Assembly (NCBI GenBank): GCA_011192085.1
Contig: DUEQ01000538.1
Span: 1-6,858, forward strand
Length of the DNA stretch: 6,858 bases
Direction: 5' to 3'
Source: Caldilineae bacterium
GTDB lineage: Bacteria; Chloroflexota; Anaerolineae; J102
Part shown: positions 1 through 4,835 of the stretch, in pieces
How positions within the stretch are numbered: position 1 is the first letter of the stretch
Layout of the letters: the number at the start of each line of letters is the position of its first letter
The notes under the pieces: generated by a model
The model's input: the letters and a program-made list of their open reading frames with translations, nothing else
Database searches by the model: none
Told to the model about the DNA's origin: nothing
Translations under genes and position numbers: made by a program

Positions 1-75
1 TCTCGCTATCGCAAAGGCTAACATACCCAAGCAGAGTCCACGAGAGAACATGGCAGCCGTCCGTGTTCCCTTCAT
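1..75 (-). CDS. N-terminus of an unidentified leftward gene, probable signal peptide (partial)
   Basis: From an ATG at 75-73 the minus strand stays open for 25 codons to the window edge. The predicted start is MKGTRTAAMFSRGLCLGMLA followed by FAIAR: a short positively charged segment and then a hydrophobic stretch. This looks like a Sec signal peptide or a membrane anchor, so the product may be exported or membrane-bound. The start is supported by a purine-rich GGGAGGAG at 89-82, six bases upstream, the strongest ribosome binding site in the window. An alternative in-frame ATG lies at 51-49. The gene is divergent from the helicase, with only 53 bases between the two starts. Too little is visible to name a family. 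Twenty-five open codons alone are weak evidence in GC-rich DNA; the call rests on the binding site, the spacing and the signal-like N-terminus together. Confidence 0.45.
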   Translation of the reverse strand, partial: MKGTRTAAMFSRGLCLGMLAFAIAR

Positions 76-104
76 TTGCGGCTCCTCCCACTCACCAGTA
101 AACT
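76..104 (+). promoter_or_regulatory. Possible sigma-70-like promoter for the helicase gene
   Basis: TTGCGG at 76-81 and TAAACT at 99-104 are separated by exactly 17 bases. They match the TTGACA and TATAAT consensus at 3 and 4 of 6 positions. Transcription would begin near 111-113, leaving a leader of under 20 bases before the ATG at 129, which has no Shine-Dalgarno sequence. The site lies in the divergent gap. The match is weak and could arise by chance. Confidence 0.22.
82..89 (-). promoter_or_regulatory. Ribosome binding site of the leftward gene
   Basis: On the minus strand this reads GGGAGGAG, six bases before the ATG at 75-73. It is what decides for that start over the later in-frame ATG at 51-49. 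Confidence 0.5.
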
Positions 105-128
105 CAACCCGCGCCTATTCGCCCACTG

Positions 129-2714
129 ATGGCTGAATCCCCCATGTCCCTCGTCCATCTCCTCCCCCGCTTCCAGGCCGACCCCAACCTGCACGCCCGC
201 ATCACCGCGTGGGAGCGCATTCCCGCCCGGCCCCCGGTTTACGCGGCCTGGCCCGATGCATTGGACCCGCGGTTGCCCCTGGCCCTGGCCGCGCGCGGCA
301 TCGCCCGACCCTACAGCCATCAGGCCCAGGCCACAGAGCTTGCCCTGGCTGGACATCACACCTTGGTGGTCACCCCCACCGCGTCGGGCAAGACCCTGGC
401 CTACAATCTGCCCGTCCTGCACTGGCTCCTCAACGATCCCGACGCCCGCGCGCTCTACCTCTTCCCCACGAAAGCCCTGGCTCAGGACCAGCTCCAGACG
501 CTGCAAGACCTCATCGAGGTCCTCCAGGCCGACATCCCCGTCGCGGTGTACGACGGCGACACGCCCAAGGCCCACCGGAAGCGCATTCGCGAGGGGGCCC
601 GCATCCTCCTCACCAACCCCGACATGCTACACGCGGGCATTCTGCCCCATCACACCGCGTGGAACGCATTCTTCCGGGGCTTGCGGGCCGTGGTCATCGA
701 TGAGATCCACATTTACCGGGGCGTCTTTGGGTCCCATGTGGCCAATGTGCTGCGGCGACTGCGACGCATCGCTGATTTCTATCAAGGTGCGACAGGCCTG
801 GAATCGGGTGAACGTGCGTCGCACCTGAATGTCACCTACCTCCTCGCCTCGGCCACCATCGCCAACCCGGTGGAGCATGCCGAGCGGCTCATCGAAGCGC
901 CCGTGGCCCTGGTGGCCCGCAATGGCGCACCCACGGGGGAAAAGCACGTCATCTTCCTCAATCCACCCCTGGTGGACCGGGACCTGGGCCTGCGGCGCAG
1001 CAACCTGCTGGAGGCGCAGCAATGGGGCGCGACCCTGCTGGCCGAGGGCGTGCAGACCATCTTCTTCGCCCGCTCCCGCATGACCGCGGAGCTGCTGCTC
1101 ACCTACCTGCGGGAGGGACTGGAGCGCAAGGGCGTGCGGGACGTCGTGGTGCGGGGCTACCGCGGGGGCTATCTGCCGCGGGAACGTCGGGCCATCGAAC
1201 GGGGATTGCGCGAGGGGGCGATTCACGGCGTGGTGGCGACCAACGCGCTGGAGCTGGGGGTGGACATCGGCCAGCTCGGGGCCGCGGTCCTCACCGGTTT
1301 TCCAGGAACCATCGCCAGCGCCTGGCAGCAGGCGGGCCGCGCGGGCCGCCGGGGCGACCTCTCCCTGGCCATGTTCATCGCGGGCGGTGGCGCGCTGGAC
1401 CAGTACATCGTGCAGCACCCCGATTTCTTCTTCGGACGGTCGCCCGAGCACGCGCGCATCAACCCCGACAACCTGGTTATCCTCCTCGCACACCTGCGCT
1501 GCGCCGCGTTCGAGCTGCCCTTCCGCACGGGTGAGGATTTCGGGCGGTTTCAGTTCACCGAGGAGGCTCTGGTCATGCTGGCGGAGGAGGGCGAGGTCAT
1601 GCAGGCCGGCGATCGCTGGTTCTGGACCTCGGAGAGCTATCCGGCCGGGGAGGTGAGCCTGCGCACGGCCTCGCCCGACCGCATCCTCATCCTGGAGGCG
1701 GACGGGGGCGAGACCATCGGCGAGATGGATCGGGAGACCGCACCCCCGTTGCTGCACGAAGGGGCTATCTACCTGCACGAAGGCCGGGCCTATCTGGTGG
1801 AGCATCTGGACTGGGAGGAGGGACACGCGTGGGTGAGGCCTGTCGAGGTGGATTACGCCACCCGGGCCATCAGCGCCTCTCAGGCCGACGTGCTGGCTGT
1901 GCACGACCAGAAGGATGCCGGGCCGCTGCTGCGAGGGTGGGGCGAGGTGGCCATCCGCTCGCGGGTCACGGGCTTCAAGCGGGTGAAGCGCTGGACCCAC
2001 GAGGTGCTGGGCTACGGCGAGGTCGATCTGCCGGAGACGGTGCTGGAGACCACGGGCTACTGGCTGGCCCTGGCGGATGACGTGGTGGATGCGCTGCGCG
2101 CCGCGCGGCTGTGGACCAGCGCTCCCAACGATTACGGCCCCAACTGGCCCGAACAGCGGGCCAAGGCCCGGGCCGGGGACGGCTATCGCTGCGTGTTATG
2201 CGGCGCGTCTGAGCCGCCGGGCCGGACGCACGACGTCCATCACATCCGCCCCTTCCGCACGTTTGGCTATATCCCCGGCGTCAACGAAAACTATCGGCTG
2301 GCCAATCGCCTGGAAAACCTGCGCACGCTGTGCCGCACCTGCCATCAGAAGGTGGAGCGGGGTCAGCGGCTGCGCTCGGGCCTGAGCGGGCTGGCCTATC
2401 TTTTGCACAACCTTGCCCCCCTGCACCTCATGTGTGATCCCAGCGATTTGGGCTATCTCGTCGAGCCCTTGGCTCCACACACCGGACGCCCCACCATCAT
2501 CCTTTACGACCGGGCTCCGGGCGGGATTGGCCTCTCCGAACGGCTGTACGACCTCCAGCCGCAGCTTCTGGAAGCCGCGCGGGAGATGGTGAGCGCGTGC
2601 GGGTGCAGTCATGGCTGCCCGGCCTGCGTGGGGCCGGTCACCGAGGGCGCGGAGGCCCTGGACTGGGACGCGAAAGCCCTCACCTTGGCCCTGCTGAACG
2701 CGATACTGGCGTGA
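129..2714 (+). CDS. MrfA/YprA-type DEAD/DEAH-box helicase with DUF1998 zinc domain and inserted HNH nuclease motif
   Basis: This is an 861-residue superfamily 2 helicase. The ATP-binding half has YSHQAQA (62-68, Q-motif-like), Walker A TPTASGKT (82-89), PTKALAQDQ (113-121), TNPDML (162-167), the DEIH Walker B box (191-194) and SAT (241-243). The second RecA domain has TNALELGVDIG (371-381) and the arginine-finger motif QQAGRAGRRGD (400-410). The C-terminal DUF1998 part has LHLMCDPSDLG (765-774), DRAPGGIGLSE (794-804) and a CxCx3Cx2C zinc site (C824, C826, C830, C833). In Bacillus subtilis this family is MrfA, an ATP-dependent 3'-5' helicase needed for mitomycin C damage repair, about 750 residues long; the same repair role here is inferred. 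The extra ~110 residues are explained largely by a Cys4 HNH motif at about 669-745, described separately. The ATG at 129 is the first start after an in-frame stop near 99; ATG 144 is an alternative. Neither has a clear ribosome binding site. No mrfB-like exonuclease gene is adjacent. Confidence 0.93.
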   Translation: MAESPMSLVHLLPRFQADPNLHARITAWERIPARPPVYAAWPDALDPRLPLALAARGIARPYSHQAQATELALAGHHTLVVTPTASGKTLAYNLPVLHWLLNDPDARALYLFPTKALAQDQLQTLQDLIEVLQADIPVAVYDGDTPKAHRKRIREGARILLTNPDMLHAGILPHHTAWNAFFRGLRAVVIDEIHIYRGVFGSHVANVLRRLRRIADFYQGATGLESGERASHLNVTYLLASATIANPVEHAERLIEAPVALVARNGAPTGEKHVIFLNPPLVDRDLGLRRSNLLEAQQWGATLLAEGVQTIFFARSRMTAELLLTYLREGLERKGVRDVVVRGYRGGYLPRERRAIERGLREGAIHGVVATNALELGVDIGQLGAAVLTGFPGTIASAWQQAGRAGRRGDLSLAMFIAGGGALDQYIVQHPDFFFGRSPEHARINPDNLVILLAHLRCAAFELPFRTGEDFGRFQFTEEALVMLAEEGEVMQAGDRWFWTSESYPAGEVSLRTASPDRILILEADGGETIGEMDRETAPPLLHEGAIYLHEGRAYLVEHLDWEEGHAWVRPVEVDYATRAISASQADVLAVHDQKDAGPLLRGWGEVAIRSRVTGFKRVKRWTHEVLGYGEVDLPETVLETTGYWLALADDVVDALRAARLWTSAPNDYGPNWPEQRAKARAGDGYRCVLCGASEPPGRTHDVHHIRPFRTFGYIPGVNENYRLANRLENLRTLCRTCHQKVERGQRLRSGLSGLAYLLHNLAPLHLMCDPSDLGYLVEPLAPHTGRPTIILYDRAPGGIGLSERLYDLQPQLLEAAREMVSACGCSHGCPACVGPVTEGAEALDWDAKALTLALLNAILA
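2133..2363 (+). other. HNH endonuclease motif inserted within the helicase DUF1998 region
   Basis: Residues 669-745 of the helicase read as a free-standing Cys4-type HNH nuclease. They begin with NWPEQRAKARAGDGYRC, the usual lead-in helix. The zinc-ribbon cysteines are C688 and C691 (CxxC), paired with C735 and C738 (CxxC). The catalytic-type residues are the HHIRPF histidine (H705, preceded by H704), N730 in ENLRTLC, and H739 just after the second CxxC. All seven expected positions are present, so the domain looks intact rather than decayed. It sits between the segment ending TTGYWLALADDV (641-652) and the helix GLSGLAYLLHNLAPL (751-765), both of which belong to the DUF1998 fold. The reading frame is uninterrupted and base composition matches the surrounding gene. 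Nuclease activity is inferred from the motif only. Confidence 0.85.
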
Positions 2715-2741
2715 AGCGCGCTGCTTTAATTTTTCCCTTTT
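2712..2741 (+). terminator. Rho-independent terminator overlapping the helicase stop codon
   Basis: TGAAGC (2712-2717) can pair with GCTTTA (2723-2728), six pairs including one G-U, around a 5-base loop. It is followed by a T-rich run with five T at 2730-2734 and four more after CCC. The TGA stop itself forms the base of the stem. The stem is short, but the T-run is striking against the GC-rich surroundings and lies exactly between convergent genes. I see no equivalent T-run for yggT in the other direction. Confidence 0.5.
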
Positions 2742-2773
2742 CCGTGATTTTTTCAGTAGCGCCAAAGCTATCT

Positions 2774-3028
2774 TCAAAATAGCAACCCCAGGATGATCTG
2801 CCGCAGGACCTCCAGCGCGAAGAAGGCGATGATGGGCGAGAAATCCAACCCCGCGGCGGGGGGAATCATTCGCCGGATGGGCGCGAGGATGGGCTCGGTG
2901 ATCTGGTCGAGCAGGCGCACCAGGGGGTTGTAGGGATCGATCCGGACCCAGCTCAGGATCACCCGGATGAGGATGGCGAATTCCAGGGCGGTGAACAGGA
3001 AGTTGATGAGATTGAAGGGGTAGAGCAT
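2774..3028 (-). CDS. yggT: YggT-family small membrane protein
   Basis: This is an 84-residue protein of the YggT/YlmG family. It has two hydrophobic segments, about residues 6-27 and 62-83, flanking a polar middle. The middle carries the family pattern: NPLVRLLDQITEPILAPIRR (34-53), then IPP and GLDFSPIIAFFALEVLRQII (60-79). Members are inner-membrane proteins of uncertain molecular function, linked to cell division and osmotic tolerance in some bacteria and to chloroplast and thylakoid organisation in plants. The ATG at 3028-3026 is chosen because it begins the conserved region and has GAGGA (3041-3037) eight bases upstream. That site lies inside the last codons of proC, and only 4 bases separate the two genes, so translation is probably coupled. 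A longer reading frame extends upstream to 3382 in this frame, but it overlaps proC and has no family similarity. Confidence 0.9.
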   Translation of the reverse strand: MLYPFNLINFLFTALEFAILIRVILSWVRIDPYNPLVRLLDQITEPILAPIRRMIPPAAGLDFSPIIAFFALEVLRQIILGLLF

Positions 3029-3032
3029 GGCC

Positions 3033-3869
3033 TTAATCCTCGATGGCGGCTTCGGACGCGTCGCCCAGTTCGACGGAGCGGCGGTAGGCGGCGAAGACGG
3101 CCTTGGAGAGAATGGTGCGGAATCCACCCTTTTCCAGCTCGTAGAGGGCCGCGGCCGAGGTGCCCCCGGGCGAGGTGACCATGTTGCGCAGGGTGGCGGG
3201 ATGGCGTCCCAGCTCCTCCACCACTTTGACCGACCCTTTGATGGTCTGGATGACCATTTCTTCGGCGATGTGGCGGGAGAAGCCCATGTGCACGCCCGCG
3301 TCGATGAGGGCCTCGATGAAGAGGAAGACGTAGGCCGGGCCCGTGCCGCTGAGCGCGGTGGCCATGTCCAGATAGCCTTCATCCTCCATCCAGATGGCTT
3401 TGCCCAGCGCCCGCAGGATCTCCTGGGCCTGCTCCCGCTGACGGCCCGTGACGTGGGGCGTGCTGGTCCACACGGTCATGCCCTCGCCGAACTGGCCGGG
3501 CGTGTTGGGCATGGCCCGCACCACGGCCGCGTGGCGCAGCCCCTTAACGATGACCTTGACGCGAGCGCCGGCGATGATGGAGAGCACCAGCGCATCCGCG
3601 CGCACATCCAGGTTGATTCCCTTCATCACCTTGGGCAGCACCTGCGGTTTGATGCTGAGCACGAGGATGTCGGCCTCGCGGGCCACGGTCCGATTGTCCG
3701 CGCTGGTGCGGATGTTGTACTTTTCCTGAAGATAAGCCAGGCGGTCTTTGCGGGGGTCTGCGGCGAAAATCGCCTCGGGCGCCACCAGCCCTTTGCCTAA
3801 AATGCCTTTGATCATGGCTTCCGCCATGTTGCCGGCGCCGATGAATCCGATGATGATGTCTGTGAACAT
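3033..3869 (-). CDS. proC: Pyrroline-5-carboxylate reductase
   Basis: This 278-residue protein is the expected size for ProC, the cytosolic enzyme that reduces 1-pyrroline-5-carboxylate to L-proline with NAD(P)H, the last step of proline synthesis. It starts with a Rossmann dinucleotide-binding loop GFIGAGNMAEA (8-18). KPQVLPKVM (74-82), SIIAG (97-101) and MPNTP (120-124) are family landmarks. The P5C reductase region includes ALSGTGPAYVFLFIEALIDA (172-191), which contributes to the active site, and VTSPGGTSAAALYELEKGGF (231-250) near the C-terminus. No disruption is visible. The ATG at 3869-3867 is the only start that keeps the first beta strand, yet it has no Shine-Dalgarno sequence: the leader is C-rich because of a G-rich run on the other strand. 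The gene lies between yggS, 156 bases upstream, and yggT, 4 bases downstream. No proA or proB is in the window. Confidence 0.96.
   Translation of the reverse strand: MFTDIIIGFIGAGNMAEAMIKGILGKGLVAPEAIFAADPRKDRLAYLQEKYNIRTSADNRTVAREADILVLSIKPQVLPKVMKGINLDVRADALVLSIIAGARVKVIVKGLRHAAVVRAMPNTPGQFGEGMTVWTSTPHVTGRQREQAQEILRALGKAIWMEDEGYLDMATALSGTGPAYVFLFIEALIDAGVHMGFSRHIAEEMVIQTIKGSVKVVEELGRHPATLRNMVTSPGGTSAAALYELEKGGFRTILSKAVFAAYRRSVELGDASEAAIED
3037..3041 (-). promoter_or_regulatory. Ribosome binding site of yggT inside the end of proC
   Basis: The minus strand reads GAGGA, eight bases before the yggT ATG, within the final Glu-Asp codons of proC. It fixes the yggT start at 3028 and suggests translational coupling. 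Confidence 0.6.
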
Positions 3870-3872
3870 GAT

Positions 3873-3899
3873 GGGGTTGGGATGGGGAGCAGGGTGGGG
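3873..3899 (+). repeat. Canonical G-quadruplex motif abutting the proC start
   Basis: The plus strand has five runs of 3-4 G (3873-3876, 3879-3881, 3884-3887, 3892-3894, 3896-3899) with loops TT, AT, AGCA and T. This satisfies the usual four-tract G-quadruplex pattern. It begins 3 bases upstream of the proC ATG and lies on the template strand for proC, so the proC leader RNA would be C-rich. A regulatory effect is inference. Confidence 0.6.
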
Positions 3900-3939
3900 A
3901 TTGTGTTTGAGAAGAGACTGTAGAACGCCGATGACGCGG

Positions 3940-3974
3940 AAGAGTCTGAGGTCAGCGGCCGGAGGTCCGAAGCT
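3940..3974 (+). repeat. Degenerate 7-base repeats in the yggS-proC gap
   Basis: In 7-base register the units are AAGAGTC, TGAGGTC, AGCGGCC, GGAGGTC and CGAAGCT. The second and fourth match the NGAGGTC consensus of the tandem repeat at 6356-6390 read on its minus strand; the others are decayed or unrelated. The array is inverted relative to that one. It occupies the middle of the 156-base gap, where I see no convincing promoter or terminator. Confidence 0.35.
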
Positions 3975-4025
3975 GGTTGACTGTTCGGGCCTCAGGCGGC
4001 GGAATGGGGCCGAGGGGGTATCCTG

Positions 4026-4727
4026 CTACGCCCGCGGGCCGAAGATGGCCGTGCCCACGCGCACGATGGTCGCGCCCTCTTCGATGGCGACCTCAAAGTC
4101 GTGGCTCATGCCCATGCTCAACTGCGACCAATCGGCCTGGGGAAAGTCCGCGGCCAGGGCGTCGCGCAGTTCGCGCAGGGCCATGAAGTAGGGGCGGGCC
4201 CTCTCGGGGTCGGGATCGTAGGGGGGGATGGTCATGAGGCCGTGGAAGCGTAGGCGGGGCAGCGCCAGCAGGTCGGGGAGCTCGGCCCGCAGCGCGTCGG
4301 GCGCCCAGCCGTGTTTGCTGGCCTCGCCCGACACATTCACCTCCAGCAGCGCATCCAGCGCGACGCCCTGTTCTCCAGCCAGTTTATCCAGCTTTCGGGC
4401 GATTTTCGTCCGGTCGACGCTGTGGATGAGGACAGGACGGCAGGCCAGCGCGATCTTTGCCTTGCGGCTCTGGATGGGGCCGATGAGGTGCAGCCGGAGG
4501 GGCTGGTCCGCGGCGTCGGGGTTTTCGATGAATTTGGCGTGGGCCTCTTCGGGCCGGTTTTCGCCGAAATCGCGTTGGCTCGCGGCCAGAGCGGCGGCCA
4601 CATACGCCCAGGGATGGGTTTTGGTTACAGCCACCAGGGTGATCTCTTCAGGCCGTCGGCCCGCGCGAAGCGCGGCTGTCGCGATGCGATCGCGTACGCG
4701 TTGCAGGTTATCGGCGATGGGAGGCAT
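4026..4727 (-). CDS. yggS: YggS-family pyridoxal phosphate homeostasis protein (PLPBP)
   Basis: This 233-residue protein belongs to the YggS/PROSC/YlmE family, single-domain cytosolic proteins that bind PLP in a fold-type III barrel and help balance free PLP and amino or keto acid pools. They show no clear catalytic activity of their own. The PLP Schiff-base lysine is K36 in LVAVTKTHP. Other landmarks are FGENRPEEA (54-62), HLIGPIQSRKAK (80-91), LLEVNVSGEASKHG (127-140), GLMTIPP (163-169), LSMGMSHDFEVAIEEGAT (203-220), which binds phosphate, and VRVGTAIFG (222-230). The length is normal. The ATG at 4727-4725 gives the usual N-terminal helix but lacks a Shine-Dalgarno sequence, since the bases before it are C-rich owing to a GGATTG repeat on the other strand. 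It is followed by proC and yggT, an arrangement found in many bacteria and consistent with a link between PLP status and amino acid metabolism. Confidence 0.95.
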   Translation of the reverse strand: MPPIADNLQRVRDRIATAALRAGRRPEEITLVAVTKTHPWAYVAAALAASQRDFGENRPEEAHAKFIENPDAADQPLRLHLIGPIQSRKAKIALACRPVLIHSVDRTKIARKLDKLAGEQGVALDALLEVNVSGEASKHGWAPDALRAELPDLLALPRLRFHGLMTIPPYDPDPERARPYFMALRELRDALAADFPQADWSQLSMGMSHDFEVAIEEGATIVRVGTAIFGPRA

Positions 4728-4733
4728 TGGTGG

Positions 4734-4757
4734 GGATTGGGGTTAGGATTGGGATTG
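4734..4757 (+). repeat. GGATTG hexamer tandem repeat upstream of yggS
   Basis: Four consecutive 6-base units, three GGATTG and one GGGTTA (second), begin 7 bases upstream of the yggS ATG. The run is G-rich on the plus strand, with three runs of at least three G, so it only partly meets a G-quadruplex pattern. The 10-mer GGGGTTAGGA at 4739-4748 recurs at 6337-6346 in the mscS-lutB gap. Confidence 0.6.
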
Positions 4758-4761
4758 GAGG

Positions 4762-4776
4762 CTATTTCGGAAATAG
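4762..4776. repeat. Perfect short inverted repeat in the lutB-yggS gap
   Basis: CTATTT and AAATAG (4762-4767 and 4771-4776) flank CGG. This AT-rich 6-base inverted repeat stands out in GC-rich sequence, 35 bases upstream of yggS. It could be a protein-binding site or a small hairpin. There is no T-run after it on the minus strand, so it is not a standard terminator. Confidence 0.4.
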
Positions 4777-4796
4777 ATGATAGACGGGGGAGGATA

Positions 4797-4834
4797 GAGG
4801 ATGGCGGTCCTGGGACAACGCATCATCCATCCTC
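4797..4834 (-). repeat. Hairpin just downstream of the lutB stop codon
   Basis: GAGGATGG (4797-4804) and CCATCCTC (4827-4834) form a perfect 8-base inverted repeat around a 22-base loop. The loop contains a smaller GTCC/GGAC pairing (4807-4810 with 4813-4816). It begins one base after the lutB TGA (4838-4836). With no U-run it is not a classical terminator; it may protect the 3' end of the lutB RNA or be incidental. Confidence 0.35.
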
Positions 4835-4835
4835 C

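Noticed and set aside
72..575. Minus-strand open frame of 167 codons covering the helicase N-terminus and the divergent gap
   Set aside because: It overlaps conserved helicase motifs on the opposite strand and is a Gly-rich shadow. The believable leftward start is the ATG at 75-73 with GGGAGGAG, in another frame.
627..2000. Long minus-strand open frame opposite the helicase (457 codons)
   Set aside because: It is the antisense shadow of the helicase coding frame in GC-rich DNA, with no recognisable motif and a His/Gln/Gly-rich composition typical of such shadows.
2133..2363. HNH segment as a homing intein or group I intron endonuclease
   Set aside because: There are no intein splice-junction residues or intein blocks, the insert is only about 80 residues, and the frame reads straight through with host-like composition. 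A resident domain is the simpler reading.
129..2714. Helicase as DISARM DrmA or an Lhr-type helicase
   Set aside because: DrmA is larger and lies with drmB and drmC, which are absent here. Lhr lacks the DUF1998 part. Motif order and the C-terminal CxCx3Cx2C site fit MrfA/YprA.
2774..3382. A 202-codon version of yggT starting inside proC
   Set aside because: The first ~118 codons overlap proC in another frame and give a Pro/Ser/Arg-rich nonsense sequence. Family similarity begins at the ATG at 3028, which has a ribosome binding site.
3027..3800. Plus-strand frames opposite proC and yggS (also 4228-4874)
   Set aside because: They are antisense shadows of well-supported genes, without motifs.
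4797..4834. Rho-independent terminator for lutB
   Set aside because: The stem is acceptable, but no U-run follows it on the minus strand and the 22-base loop is too long.
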